IMG/VR virus record: IMGVR_UViG_3300005617_000232
Coordinates: 1 to 64,000 of that record
Source: a virus
Direction: 5' to 3' (one strand)
Length of the DNA: 64,000 nt
The stretch's first letter is position 1. Every line of letters starts with the position of its first letter. Shown here piece after piece: positions 8,090 through 21,771 of this stretch. Made by a program: the position numbers and the translations under genes. Under the pieces are notes generated by a model, which made no database searches, was not told the origin of the DNA, and worked only from the letters and a program-made list of their open reading frames with translations.

Positions 8090-8769
8090 TGGCGGACCTC
8101 CTCCGGGGCGACTCGGGGATCAGCGACCTGGACCATGTCCACGTCTTCGCCGTACAGGTTACGCAGAGAGCCGGATGCGTACAAGAGGAACGACTTGAAG
8201 TGCCCGGGCATCGAGGTGGGCACGAGCCACGGTGTGTACCCGGCCTCGCGTGCCCGCCAGCAGAAGCTCACGTCCTCGCCGCCGTCGGGGCGAATCGAGG
8301 AGAACCAGCCGTCCGGGCCGATCGCAGCGAACACCTCGCGATGGGTGAGCGTGAAGCCCGCGCCCACCATGCCGACCTGCTTGGTCTCGTTGGGCACGCG
8401 CTGGAGCGGGTGGTACATCTGCTCCTGGTCCGTCCACACGCCCGCGCAGATCACCTCCCCCGTCTCGTCGAGGTACGGCCCGTGGTAGATGCCCGGCCCC
8501 CGCTTGTCGGCCTCCTCCAGGAGCGCCCACACGTCGCGCGGCTCGAACACCATGTCGTTGTCGACCATGAACAGCCAGTCGCGCCCGGCCTCCATGAACT
8601 CCTGCACGAGCCTGTTGCGGTTCTCGTGGATGTACGGCCCCGGAACGAGGATGTAGTCGGCGAGGAAGCGGTGCTGCCAGTCGTCCTTGAACAGGTTGAC
8701 GACCGAGTGCATGAAGTTGAAGGAGACGTTGGGGCCGGTGATGAACCCGAGGTGACAGTCGCCCTCCAC
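8086..8769 (-). CDS. glycosyltransferase, GT-A fold (GT2-like)
   Basis: 227 residues, GTG start. The DXD-type metal site is seen as DND at residues 70-72 within WLFMVDNDMVF. A conserved GAGFTLTHREVF segment and GEDVSFCWRAREAGY (the acidic acceptor-site motif of GT2 enzymes) follow. It transfers a sugar from a nucleotide-sugar; donor and acceptor are unknown. It sits among virion surface genes, suggesting it decorates one of them. One of at least seven glycosyltransferases here. Confidence 0.85.
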   Translation of the reverse strand: MEGDCHLGFITGPNVSFNFMHSVVNLFKDDWQHRFLADYILVPGPYIHENRNRLVQEFMEAGRDWLFMVDNDMVFEPRDVWALLEEADKRGPGIYHGPYLDETGEVICAGVWTDQEQMYHPLQRVPNETKQVGMVGAGFTLTHREVFAAIGPDGWFSSIRPDGGEDVSFCWRAREAGYTPWLVPTSMPGHFKSFLLYASGSLRNLYGEDVDMVQVADPRVAPEEVRQ

Positions 8770-8780
8770 GCGCGGCAGTC

Positions 8781-10001
8781 TTACAGGTATCCGGGAGAGG
8801 TGAAGCCGCGGCCGACGTCGGAGGGCGCGCCAACGTCGCTCGGCACGTCCGCCAGGGAGTTGTAGAGCCAGATGCCCCCGTCGCCGCGCACACCGCAGTC
8901 ACGCGCGGGCTGGCCCGACTTCGACCCGGTGGGAACGGTGTCGCCGGTGACCGAGAAGCGAAGGAACGGCCAGGTGCCCTTCACCGGATGCACCTTCGTC
9001 GTGACGAAGGCCCCGTAGTAGTCGCCCACGTCGCCACCGTCCCACGAGGACCACTGCGGGTAGACCTTGCCGACCGCGCTCGCGGCGGGCATCCACACGT
9101 CGTACATCTCGGTCGGCCCGATGGGGTCGGTGTTCGGCCTCGGCGGGAACGCCTTGAAGAAGTACGTCGAGGGCGCTGACCCGTTCGGCTTGAACAGGAT
9201 GCGCGAGAGCGTCTGATGCGCCACCTTCGACCGCGCTGGCCCCGCGTTCTGCGGCTCGTTCGACAGGAAGATGCCCTGGTAGTTCGTGATGATGGTGACC
9301 CTGTCCATACGGAGGTCGTCGATGATCGCCTCCTGCGTCTGGAACCCATCCGAGTGGTGCGACGTGCCCGCGGTCGTCACCTGAATCCTGCACGCCTCGA
9401 TCTGGAGGATCTTGCAGATCCAGCGCACGGTGATCGCGTCGGCGGCCCCACTGAGGAAGATGTCCCAGCCTTCGAGGTGGAACGTCCCGCTGTCCTGCCT
9501 CGGGATGATGTGGCCCTCGTTCTGCTCGCTCGACTGGATGCGCCCCGCGATGGCTTCGACGTCGTTGTAGCCCTCGACCTGGCCGATCGACCCGGTGAGG
9601 TCCTGCGTGAGCGCCGTGATGCGCAGGTCCTGGTTCGACCCGACGGGCACGCTGCGCGCGGAGTTCGTCAGCGCGCGCACGGTGGGCGATGAGAGCGACG
9701 GTGGTGCCCAGCGCAACTTCGGGTCGCCCGACGGGTCCGGCGGTACCGGGTCGGCCGTCTCGACGGCTGTCACGCGCGCCTTGAACGTGCTGCCGATGTC
9801 GCCTGGCCCGAGGACCAGAGTGTCGGTGTCGCGGCCGGGGATGACCGCGCAGTTGAGGCCGCTGCCATCGCAGCGCAGCCACTCGTAGCTGAACTCAAGA
9901 TGATCGAGGTCGAACGTCCAAGTGCCGTCGGTCGTCGTCAGCGTCCCGCCTGAGTGCGTCTCGCCACTGACCACCGGCGGCGTCACGTTCACGACCGTCA
10001 C
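8781..10001 (-). CDS. surface protein: Ig-like domain plus beta-helix
   Basis: 406 residues, GTG start overlapping the upstream TGA. Residues 1-85 form an Ig-like domain of the kind common in actinobacterial surface proteins (GTLTTTDGTW ... FSYEWLRCD ... GPGDIGSTFKARVTAV). Residues about 130-270 look like a right-handed beta-helix (stacked short strands, HHSDGFQTQEAIIDDLR, VTIITNYQGIF), as in pectate-lyase-fold tailspikes. It probably binds or cleaves host surface glycan. No catalytic residues are certain. Confidence 0.75.
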   Translation of the reverse strand: MTVVNVTPPVVSGETHSGGTLTTTDGTWTFDLDHLEFSYEWLRCDGSGLNCAVIPGRDTDTLVLGPGDIGSTFKARVTAVETADPVPPDPSGDPKLRWAPPSLSSPTVRALTNSARSVPVGSNQDLRITALTQDLTGSIGQVEGYNDVEAIAGRIQSSEQNEGHIIPRQDSGTFHLEGWDIFLSGAADAITVRWICKILQIEACRIQVTTAGTSHHSDGFQTQEAIIDDLRMDRVTIITNYQGIFLSNEPQNAGPARSKVAHQTLSRILFKPNGSAPSTYFFKAFPPRPNTDPIGPTEMYDVWMPAASAVGKVYPQWSSWDGGDVGDYYGAFVTTKVHPVKGTWPFLRFSVTGDTVPTGSKSGQPARDCGVRGDGGIWLYNSLADVPSDVGAPSDVGRGFTSPGYL

Positions 10002-10306
10002 GTAACGATCCCCGTGGGCGCACTCTCCGCGACGTTGGATGGCAGCGGCGGCGCTGGCGCGTAGGTCCCCACGTCCAGGCTGAACGCTCCGTTGCTGCCG
10101 CGACAGACGGCGGCCACCTGAAACGGCGGACCGGGCACTGTCTTGGAGAACTTCGCCTCGCGCCTCGGCGTGCCGTCCTTCAGGTTTGCGGTCGCCACCG
10201 ACACTGCCTGGCCGTTCGCGTAGAGGACGTAGCCGCCGACTCCCGCTGGCGGTGTCCATCCCAGCGTGATGGTCGTGCTCGTCTCCGCGATCTTCGTGAG
10301 TGTCAC
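9998..10306 (-). CDS. fibronectin-III-like single-domain protein
   Basis: 102 residues, GTG start. The pattern TTITLGWTPPAGVGGYVLYANGQ is typical of the first strands of an FN3 domain; a Pro/Ala-rich tail follows. Such domains on phage particles usually give weak glycan or surface binding. It overlaps both neighbours. Confidence 0.72.
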   Translation of the reverse strand: MTLTKIAETSTTITLGWTPPAGVGGYVLYANGQAVSVATANLKDGTPRREAKFSKTVPGPPFQVAAVCRGSNGAFSLDVGTYAPAPPLPSNVAESAPTGIVT

Positions 10307-10491
10307 TGGCCCCTCAGGTGCTCTAGAAGCTCGGCACGGTCCATCGCGTCCACGTCGATGTTCTTGTGGTCCGCGGTGAGCGCGGGATGAAGTTCCGAAT
10401 CGAACAGAGTCGCCGACGCCAGCACGCGGAGCGTCGCGGTGTCCATCTGCTCCAACTCGGCGTCGGGGATGTCTACGAGGCGGTCTGCCAT
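10303..10491 (-). CDS. small acidic protein
   Basis: 62 residues, ATG start, stop overlapping the next gene. Helical and acidic, no recognised domain. Its ATG overlaps a TGA in the alternative reading frame of the upstream gene, relevant to a possible frameshift there. Confidence 0.65.
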   Translation of the reverse strand: MADRLVDIPDAELEQMDTATLRVLASATLFDSELHPALTADHKNIDVDAMDRAELLEHLRGQ

Positions 10492-10510
10492 CACGCGGGA
10501 GTGTAGTACG

Positions 10511-11221
10511 TCACCAGCCCACCGCCGAGAGCCAGTCCGCATCGCGCATCGCGCCACCGCTGCTCGCGATGAAGGCAGCGGAGATCGCGATGTAGTTCGA
10601 CGCCGCAGCGGTCGTATGCGTCCATGTGGACTGCTCGGCCCCTGCGCCGCTCTTGTCGCGGTACTCCAACTCCATGTTCGCTCCCGAGTTGACCGCCGTC
10701 TCGTCCGCCTCGGTGTAGTTCGTGCCCGGCGCAATGGTCGTCGTCGGGGTAGAGGCGTGTACCTCCACGCAAGCCACGATCAGCGCGTTTGCCGCGTTCG
10801 GCGTATGCGCCGCACAGGTCAGGCCGTCGGTCGAGGTATTGGTGGCCGTGCGCGGCTGCGTGTTGAACGTGTCGAGCACGTCGGTCGTCGTCGAGAACTC
10901 GGCCACGATGAGCCGTCGGAAGGCGGCGCTGGCCGAGAAGGTGACCGTCACGGTCGAGGAGCCAGCGTTCGCCTGGCGCTTGTAGTACATGGCGAGGCCC
11001 TGCCCCTGTGTGATGTCGCGGACCTCGGCGATGAGGGTGAAGACGTTGCCGAGGCCGTCGGAGACATCGGTGATCGCGTTCGTGTTGCCCGCCCCAAGGT
11101 CGTAGCTGATCTCGGCGATGAGCAGGCTGCCCGCCGTGACCGGTGCCCCCAGGGTGGCGGCGATGGTGCCCGCGCTCCCCGAGCCGGGGTTGTTGGCGAT
11201 CGACTGAAGCTCGGTGGACAT
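10511..11221 (-). CDS. virion surface-type protein, beta-sandwich
   Basis: 236 residues, ATG start. Rich in Thr, Ser, Ala and beta strands with few charges; the pattern (AGSLLIAEISYD, FTLIAEVRDITQGQGLAMYYKRQ, ANALIVACVEVHA) fits a jelly-roll or lectin-like sandwich. Probably exposed on the virion. The frame stops at GW, but a neighbouring frame continues for about 9 more codons to a TGATG junction with the next gene, so the true C-terminus may be longer. Confidence 0.72.
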   Translation of the reverse strand: MSTELQSIANNPGSGSAGTIAATLGAPVTAGSLLIAEISYDLGAGNTNAITDVSDGLGNVFTLIAEVRDITQGQGLAMYYKRQANAGSSTVTVTFSASAAFRRLIVAEFSTTTDVLDTFNTQPRTATNTSTDGLTCAAHTPNAANALIVACVEVHASTPTTTIAPGTNYTEADETAVNSGANMELEYRDKSGAGAEQSTWTHTTAAASNYIAISAAFIASSGGAMRDADWLSAVGW

Positions 11222-12562
11222 CTAGCCCACCGGGTTCGGCAGCCACAGATCGGGCACGAAGATGCCCGAGCGGCGGCGGTGCCACGCGCCCCGCGCGCGC
11301 TCCATGAGAACGGCGGTCGCTCCTGCGTTCACGAAGCCGTGGCGCGGCTGATAGGTGGCGGCGACAACCGCTGGCGTGTAGTCAACGAGCGCGCCCATGA
11401 AGTCGCAGTACTGGGTACGCGACGAAGACGACGTGTTCTTGCGGACGCGGAGCACCGGGGACGTTCCCACGGTGACGTTCGATCCGACCGTTCCCGAGTA
11501 GTCCACTGTCTTTCCGCCGCCAGCCCAGTGGAAGCCCGAGGTGGACGCCGCCGAGCCATCCGTGGAGGTGGTGAACTCAGAGATGACCGGGTTCGAGAGC
11601 ATCTGGAACCCGCAACTAGCCACAGCGGCGGCCGAGTAGGCGTGGTCGCCGAGGATGCAGATCGCGTTCAGCGTGTCACCGCTGGCGATCCCGGCCGTGG
11701 TGTAGCTCGTCAGGTTCGCGTCGTAAGTGTCCGTCGTATTGGCTGCCGAGCGTTTGATCTGAGAAGGCTGCGTGGTGGGACTCGCCACGCCGAGAGGATG
11801 GGTGTTATCGACGTCGTTGAACAGGTTGGTCGTACCAGCAGCCGCGTTCGTCCAGCCGACGCGGGCGTTGTCCGAGATGGGGATGAGCAGGTAGATCTTC
11901 CCGTCACCCGGCCATGAGGTGTTGCTCGTCCCGGTTGAATCGTTCACGGCACAATCGTCGGAGTACATCACCTTGCTGCTACCAGGGCTTGTGATGTGCC
12001 CGACGCTGAGGGTGGTGGTAGACGCAAGCGTCAATCCGCTGGACGTAGCGACCGTCGTCCCTTCGAGTCGAAGCTCGACATCGGTGATCTGATTGCTCGC
12101 GTTCCTGATGATCTTCACCTCGACGCGATACCAAACCGAGCCGTCGAGCGCGACCGCAGCGGAGTCGGAGCCGATCTGCGCTCCGGTCACGTTGTTCTGA
12201 AGCGCCAGGACGCCAGTCGTCTTGAGGATGACGCTGACGCCCTGGGTGCCCGACCGGATGCCCGCTACTCCCATGATCTCCGTGTTCGACGTGGGGGTCG
12301 TGTCGAACCGGAAGTAGCAGCGCGTGAATGACGTCTGGGAGGCCGCATAGATCACGGACGTACCCAGCGCCGCCGCCTGCTTTAGCGGGTTGACGACCTG
12401 AGTCGCAGCGACGCTCGTATCGAACTTGACCGAAGCCACACCGCTACGGAAGACGGACGTATCACGGCTCGGATCGGTGCCGGAAACCGTAGCCTCTAGC
12501 GTTGCCTCCGGGCTTCCGGCGGCGAATCCGATCTCGAAGCCACAGGTGACGAGCCTTGCCAC
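11222..12562 (-). CDS. LamG/concanavalin-like surface protein
   Basis: 446 residues. The first 220 residues have the pattern of a concanavalin-like lectin domain (SGVASVKFD, FTRCYFRFDTTP, VWYRVEVKIIRNASNQITDVELRLEG, then a DD pair near VMYSDDCAVND). The second half is another beta domain ending in a basic tail. It probably binds glycans on the host or decorates the particle. Next to the collagen-like gene. Confidence 0.75.
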   Translation of the reverse strand: MARLVTCGFEIGFAAGSPEATLEATVSGTDPSRDTSVFRSGVASVKFDTSVAATQVVNPLKQAAALGTSVIYAASQTSFTRCYFRFDTTPTSNTEIMGVAGIRSGTQGVSVILKTTGVLALQNNVTGAQIGSDSAAVALDGSVWYRVEVKIIRNASNQITDVELRLEGTTVATSSGLTLASTTTLSVGHITSPGSSKVMYSDDCAVNDSTGTSNTSWPGDGKIYLLIPISDNARVGWTNAAAGTTNLFNDVDNTHPLGVASPTTQPSQIKRSAANTTDTYDANLTSYTTAGIASGDTLNAICILGDHAYSAAAVASCGFQMLSNPVISEFTTSTDGSAASTSGFHWAGGGKTVDYSGTVGSNVTVGTSPVLRVRKNTSSSSRTQYCDFMGALVDYTPAVVAATYQPRHGFVNAGATAVLMERARGAWHRRRSGIFVPDLWLPNPVG

Positions 12563-12563
12563 T

Positions 12564-12884
12564 TTAGGGCACTGTCACCGTCGTCGAAGCGAACGTGTTC
12601 TTGTGGGAGAGGTTCCCGACCTCGACGGTGTACGTGCCCGACTCGGGTGCCAGGAAGGCGTCGTTCCAGTCGAAGCAGTCGTCGATGGTGTTCACGAACT
12701 GGCCCACCTGCACGCTGCCGTCGGGATGGATGACGCGCACTTCGACCGTCTTCGAGCCGGTGCCGCAGACGGTGAGGTCGATGTAGGTGCCGTCGTAGGT
12801 TGCCGAGACGGTGATCTTGCCCGCCTGCGCGGCGGGTGCCAGCGCGAGCGCGAGGATCGCGATGACGAGGACGATGTAACGCAT
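12564..12884 (-). CDS. small secreted protein with signal peptide
   Basis: 106 residues. A clear signal peptide (MRY, then a hydrophobic stretch rich in Ile/Leu/Ala, with cleavage probably after AQA at residue 21) precedes a beta-rich domain with two Cys (near residues 40 and 69) that could form a disulfide. A secreted protein inside the structural region is unusual: it may act in the envelope during infection, for example in exclusion. Function unknown. Confidence 0.78.
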   Translation of the reverse strand: MRYIVLVIAILALALAPAAQAGKITVSATYDGTYIDLTVCGTGSKTVEVRVIHPDGSVQVGQFVNTIDDCFDWNDAFLAPESGTYTVEVGNLSHKNTFASTTVTVP

Positions 12885-12896
12885 GACTCCTCCTTG

Positions 12897-17609
<4,713 letters not shown>

Positions 17610-17637
17610 GACGTAGACGGAAGTGGCGTATCAGGCT

Positions 17638-17665
17638 GAGGGGCGGGCAGGAACGCCCGCCCCTC
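17638..17665 (-). terminator. GC-rich hairpin, probable terminator
   Basis: Perfect 11-base stem (GAGGGGCGGGC / GCCCGCCCCTC) with a 6-base loop, between the probable major tail protein gene and the collagen-like gene. There is no T-tract on either side, as is common in high-GC Actinobacteria. It could reduce transcription from capsid genes into the fibre gene. Confidence 0.65.
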
Positions 17666-17685
17666 GCACGCCTATCTCGCTCGGC

Positions 17686-18336
17686 TCAGCTTCCGATGGC
17701 TCCATCCCCGACCGTTCCGCACTCCGTCGCGGAGGGCAGATCGTCGTTGGTGAACCACCGTGCCCAGTTGACGACGTCGGCACCGTTGGGCGGGCCGTCG
17801 CCGTAGGGGCCGCCGCCCCAGAGCGGGTTGCGAGCCGAGACACCGTTCAGCACGGTGCGGCCCACGCCTTCCGCCTGGGTGTTGTTGCCCCACCACCAGC
17901 GCGTCCTGGGGAACACCCAGTGGACGAGCTTGTAGGTGGAATCCGGCGCGTTGCCGACGTAGTGCTTCGCCCAGAACTCGAAGCCCACGTAGACCGGATC
18001 GTCATCGCAGTCCAGCGCGTCCGCGCCGTTGACACCGACGACCAGACCGGCGTTGGTGATCGGGTCGTCGCCCGTCATCATCGCCTCGGCCGCAGGCTCC
18101 AGCACGTCCTTGCCGAACTCGAACTCGAACCAGTTGAACACCGGGCGGCCCTTGATCGAGGCCACCGAGCAGCCGCAGCCATCGCGAGCGATGACGTCGG
18201 TGCCCTGGTCGATGTTCGGGTTGAACCCGACCGTGACCGGGTGGCGGCCGACATAGGTGCCTCCAGCCGCGTTCCCGTCGCTGTCGAGTTCCGTGATGCG
18301 GTAGGCGCAGAGGCCGTATGGCACTCCACACTGCAT
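17686..18336 (-). CDS. probable major tail (tube) protein
   Basis: 216 residues, ATG start. Located between capsid genes and the tail module, of the right size, beta-rich with aromatic-rich strands (FNWFEFEFGKDVLEPAAEAMMTG, YKLVHWVFPRTRW). Several Cys (CGC near residue 55) may give structural bonds. In this phage the tail chaperones lie 13 kb further on, so the placement is not classical; a head-decoration role is the alternative. Confidence 0.65.
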   Translation of the reverse strand: MQCGVPYGLCAYRITELDSDGNAAGGTYVGRHPVTVGFNPNIDQGTDVIARDGCGCSVASIKGRPVFNWFEFEFGKDVLEPAAEAMMTGDDPITNAGLVVGVNGADALDCDDDPVYVGFEFWAKHYVGNAPDSTYKLVHWVFPRTRWWWGNNTQAEGVGRTVLNGVSARNPLWGGGPYGDGPPNGADVVNWARWFTNDDLPSATECGTVGDGAIGS

Positions 18337-18360
18337 GGTCTTACCTCCTCTCCAGCGAGG

Positions 18361-19233
18361 TCACGGGGTCGTGCTCCTGTCCACCCGGACGGCCGCGAGC
18401 AGCGCCGTGTCCCAATAGGCCACGTAGTTGCGCTCCGCTCGGAAGGTCGCCCGGTTGGTCGTGGTGTCCAGGACCTGTGATGTCGGCCCGAGCACCTCGA
18501 CTTCTGCATCGCGGGTCAGTCGCACCGGGCCGGTGGCCCAGGCGAAGCCCTGGTCGGCTGAGAGCGCGCCGCCTACGACGGCACCGATGTAGCCATCGCC
18601 GATGATCACCGGCGTGCCCCTCGGTGTGTACGCCCTCGTACCGTCGGTGTCGATCAGGTCGTAGGCCATCCAGGAGATGGCCGTTGCCGGATCGAGGTGG
18701 ATCATGCCCTGCCGGGCCGTCGCCCCGATCGCGTTCTCCAGAAGCGAAGCCGCCTCCCGCGGGCCAACCGCTACTGCCGCACTACCGGCGGGGAACGTCG
18801 CCCCCGCCCAGTCATTCGGCAGATCGGCTGGCTTCGTGAAGTGCGGTCGATCTGCGTCGGCGTCGCCGAAGGCCAGTTCCCTCTCGACCTGGAACCCCTC
18901 GACGGCGACGAACGCCTGACGGACGCGGTTACGCGCCCGCTGAGCGCCTGCCTCGTTGCCGAGGCCGATGCCGCTACACGAGAAGCTGAAGCCGACAGCG
19001 AAGGAACTGAACTCGGGCTGTGGTGCCTCGCCGCCTTCGTCCTTGACCCGCATGGTCCCGACCGCGCATGGGTTGTGGCTCCACGGTAGGTCGGTGGGGT
19101 AGGAGTCGACGACGACGCCCGCACGCCAGTGCGGATCGTTCTGGTCGATGATCGTGCCCGGGGTCGTGACGATCCCGTAGGGCCGGGCAGACGGAGGAGG
19201 CCCGTCGATACGCAGTGGTGCGAGAGCGCTCAC
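18361..19233 (-). CDS. virion structural protein next to capsid gene
   Basis: 290 residues, ATG start, directly after the major capsid gene in transcription order. Contains a long beta-rich body and a helix FVAVEGFQVERELAF. The pattern (MIHLDPATAISWMAYDLID, TGPVRLTRDAEVEVLG) resembles structural proteins downstream of capsid in actinophages. Function not established; could be a minor capsid or vertex protein. Confidence 0.75.
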   Translation of the reverse strand: MSALAPLRIDGPPPSARPYGIVTTPGTIIDQNDPHWRAGVVVDSYPTDLPWSHNPCAVGTMRVKDEGGEAPQPEFSSFAVGFSFSCSGIGLGNEAGAQRARNRVRQAFVAVEGFQVERELAFGDADADRPHFTKPADLPNDWAGATFPAGSAAVAVGPREAASLLENAIGATARQGMIHLDPATAISWMAYDLIDTDGTRAYTPRGTPVIIGDGYIGAVVGGALSADQGFAWATGPVRLTRDAEVEVLGPTSQVLDTTTNRATFRAERNYVAYWDTALLAAVRVDRSTTP

Positions 19234-19278
19234 TGGCTACCTCCTCCGTCTCGTGTCCGGCGATTCACCCTTCGTCCG

Positions 19279-21015
19279 TTACGCGCAGGACCTGGCCGTT
19301 GCGGTACCGGCGGTCGTGCCGTTCGGGCAGAGCGTGAACTGGCCGTAGAACGCCTCTGCGGCGATCACAGCCGCGTTCTCGAACGTCTCCGAGAAGAACT
19401 TGACGTCGTTCGTCTCGTTGAGGATCGAGTCGCGGACGAGGCCGAGGTTCAGTTCGCCCTGGTCGATGAACAGGATTCCGCCCTCGGGCCAGAGGAGCAC
19501 CTCGGCGATGTTCGGCAGATCGAGGATGTCGCCCTCGCCCTGCGTTCCGATCACCTGAGCGCCGCCCGTGCGGCTGTCGAGGTACCAGTCCACGGCGACC
19601 TGCGTCCGTGCCTGGATGAGAGCCGCCACGGATGCGCGCGTGACAGGAGGCTCGATCTGGAACTGACGGGCCGTGAGGTCCGCCACGATCAGGTCGGCCA
19701 GCCATGCCGGTGCGAGCGACCGCAGGACTGCGGATGCCGCCAGGCGGTGCCGCGAGCGGTAGCCCGCTGCCAGCCTGAGCAGGTTGTAGACGAGGCCGTC
19801 GAAGGCACCGTATGCCTGCGCCGTCTCGGTGACCGTCTTGGTCTGCGGGTCAGCGAACACCGCGTCGAGCAGGAGGGAGTCCCGCGTGCGGGCCGCCTGC
19901 ACGCCGAGCAGATCCTGATACGCAGCGATCAACTCGGGGAACGCGATGGACGCGAGGTTCCCTGCCTGGAGGCAGGCCGCGATGATGTCTGCCCGGACTT
20001 CCGAGTCCGTCGGGCACTCGACGACGACGCAGTCCTTCGTGAACGTGCCGCCTTCGTCCTGCGCCTCGGTGAGATGCGTGATCCCGTCGGTCGTGTCCGT
20101 CGTCGCGATGGAGATGTCGGGGTAGTACCGCAGGCCGCCCCGCGTCGCGTTGAAGCCTGCGAACGCATCCCGGACCGGGCGGTCCGTGACGCCCATCGCG
20201 TCGATGTCGTAGCGGATGGTGGACGGTGCGCACCAGCCACCGGCGGCGACCAGCGCCTCGGGGCCGCGCACCGCGCGGATCTTCGCGTCGTCGGCCTGGA
20301 TGGAGTCGCCGTAGAGCCTGCGCTCCTCCGGGTACTCCCAGGACGCCGAAGCGACGACGACCTTCTGGACGAATCCAGGAGGCGTCGAGACGAAGCTGCG
20401 GAGCGATGTCATCAGCGCGTGCGACAGACCGTCGCGGTCGAGCTTCTCGCCCTGCGGGATGCCCTCGATCCCGGCGGAAGCGACGAGGGACGCTACGGCC
20501 CCACCCTCACCCTCGACCGTGATCGGCTGGTGCCTGCGCGGCACCGCGGGCGGCTTGTGGCGGAAGGGAGCGACCGAAGCGATGACCGCTTCCGGCTCCT
20601 CGACTGCCTCTGGCTCCTCGGTCGTCTCGGCCTCGGCCGTGACTTCGAGGACTTCCGGCTCCGAAGGCTCGGACGGCTCGCTGGGAGCAGGCTCCTCGGG
20701 AGCAGGCTCGGACGGCTCGTCGGCCTCCAGTTCGACTCCCGCGTCGGCGGCCATCTCGGCCATCTCGGCGGCGAATCGCTCGGCCTCGGTCACCTTCTCG
20801 GTGAGCGCGGCCTTCAGGGCCTTTAGTGCGGATGCGCCCTCCTGCGCCAGTTCCTTGCGCTGGTTGAAGTCGGGCGGCTCCTCCATGCCCTCGAACGCCT
20901 CGCCGCTGGCGATGCGCCCGAACGCGGAGTTGTGCTGGTCGATGAGGTCCTGGATCTCCTCGACAGACATCGAGGTGATCTGCTCCAGATCGACCACGGG
21001 GAACAGCGGTTCCAT
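19279..21015 (-). CDS. major capsid protein with N-terminal scaffold-like domain
   Basis: 578 residues from the ATG at 21015, chosen because a GGGAGGA ribosome-binding site lies 7 bases upstream. Residues 1-170 are helical, acidic and Glu/Pro-rich like a delta-domain or fused scaffold (coiled coil about 40-90, then SEPSEPSEPE). The remainder (about 180-578) is capsid-like with HK97-type features: a long central segment, a PxxAWLADL helix and a C-terminal beta segment. No separate scaffold gene is seen. The N-part is probably removed by the MuF-fused protease. Confidence 0.85.
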   Translation of the reverse strand: MEPLFPVVDLEQITSMSVEEIQDLIDQHNSAFGRIASGEAFEGMEEPPDFNQRKELAQEGASALKALKAALTEKVTEAERFAAEMAEMAADAGVELEADEPSEPAPEEPAPSEPSEPSEPEVLEVTAEAETTEEPEAVEEPEAVIASVAPFRHKPPAVPRRHQPITVEGEGGAVASLVASAGIEGIPQGEKLDRDGLSHALMTSLRSFVSTPPGFVQKVVVASASWEYPEERRLYGDSIQADDAKIRAVRGPEALVAAGGWCAPSTIRYDIDAMGVTDRPVRDAFAGFNATRGGLRYYPDISIATTDTTDGITHLTEAQDEGGTFTKDCVVVECPTDSEVRADIIAACLQAGNLASIAFPELIAAYQDLLGVQAARTRDSLLLDAVFADPQTKTVTETAQAYGAFDGLVYNLLRLAAGYRSRHRLAASAVLRSLAPAWLADLIVADLTARQFQIEPPVTRASVAALIQARTQVAVDWYLDSRTGGAQVIGTQGEGDILDLPNIAEVLLWPEGGILFIDQGELNLGLVRDSILNETNDVKFFSETFENAAVIAAEAFYGQFTLCPNGTTAGTATARSCA

Positions 21016-21150
21016 TGCTGGGTCCTCCCACGAGAAGTGAACAACACGACTCGCGGTGCCCCCAGGACTTCCGCTGGCTTCGGTGACCCCCAGGATCACC
21101 GTAGTTGAAGGCAGGTTAGAGCACTAGGCGGATGGACGCAAGGAACGCGC
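21016..21150 (-). other. non-coding gap upstream of the major capsid gene
   Basis: A 135-base stretch between the glycosyltransferase stop and the capsid ATG, one of the two largest gaps. It holds a hairpin with stem GGTGA/TCACC and 9-base loop (21082-21100), a direct repeat of CCCCCAGGA, and the strong ribosome-binding site at its capsid end. A boosted promoter or mRNA-stabilising hairpin for capsid is plausible. No clear -10/-35 pair seen. Confidence 0.55.
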
Positions 21151-21771
21151 TCAGTCGGCGACGAACACGGCGGCCTGGCGCGCCGGGTTCGTGCCCTTGT
21201 ACATCCGGTTCTTCGCGAGCGACCAGCCGACGTCGGGGTGCTCGACCAGGCAGGGCACGGTGGCCCACACCGGCAGCTTGCGCGTGCGCACGAACGCGCC
21301 CACCACCGGATCGTCGCCGACGGTCAGCATCCTGCGCCGCGCGCGAGCGGCGACGTGCTCCTCCGCGAACGGGACGAACTCCTCGACCAGGGCGCGCGGC
21401 CAGCAGAGCGCCACCACCGGTGTCCAGTTGACCGCGGTTGGAAGCTGGCACCACCGCTCGCCGCGCTTGGCCGCCTCGCGTACCCAGCGGCCGGGCAGGC
21501 CCATGCCGGGAACGAACAGCGCGACCAGATGGCCGGGGCGCTCGCTCAACGCCGCCAGGGCGCGCTCGCGGAAGCGGGTGCAGGGAACTGCATCGTCCTG
21601 CACGACCAGCCGCCAGGTGGCGTCCTGTGGCGTCCGGCGCAGGCACTCGATGTACGTGCGGATGGCCGAGGGCGGGCCGTCAGGCTCGGGGTCGTCGACC
21701 ACCTCATAGGTCGAGAGCGCTTGGGGGAGCGCTCTCGACGGGTGGTGCTGGATGCAGATGGAGATGGTCAG
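21151..21771 (-). CDS. glycosyltransferase-like protein, apparent CTG start
   Basis: 206 residues counting from a CTG that overlaps the upstream TGA (CTGA) with an AAGGAG ribosome-binding site 5 bases away; an in-frame ATG at 21828 has no such support. The start gives a strand ISICIQHHPSR, then DDP/QDDAVPC, an acidic metal-site-like motif after a beta strand (WRLVVQDD), as in GT-A or LPS-type GT25 enzymes. A C-terminal DDPVVGAFVRT follows. Donor and acceptor unknown. Lies beside the capsid gene. Confidence 0.72.
   Translation of the reverse strand: MTISICIQHHPSRALPQALSTYEVVDDPEPDGPPSAIRTYIECLRRTPQDATWRLVVQDDAVPCTRFRERALAALSERPGHLVALFVPGMGLPGRWVREAAKRGERWCQLPTAVNWTPVVALCWPRALVEEFVPFAEEHVAARARRRMLTVGDDPVVGAFVRTRKLPVWATVPCLVEHPDVGWSLAKNRMYKGTNPARQAAVFVAD

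Noticed and set aside
10439-11917. 492-codon plus-strand frame
   Set aside because: Opposite strand of two surface-protein genes; composition typical of antisense in GC-rich DNA.
19129-20826. 565-codon plus-strand frame across capsid and its neighbour
   Set aside because: Shadow frame, Arg/Val/Asp-rich, spans two real genes.
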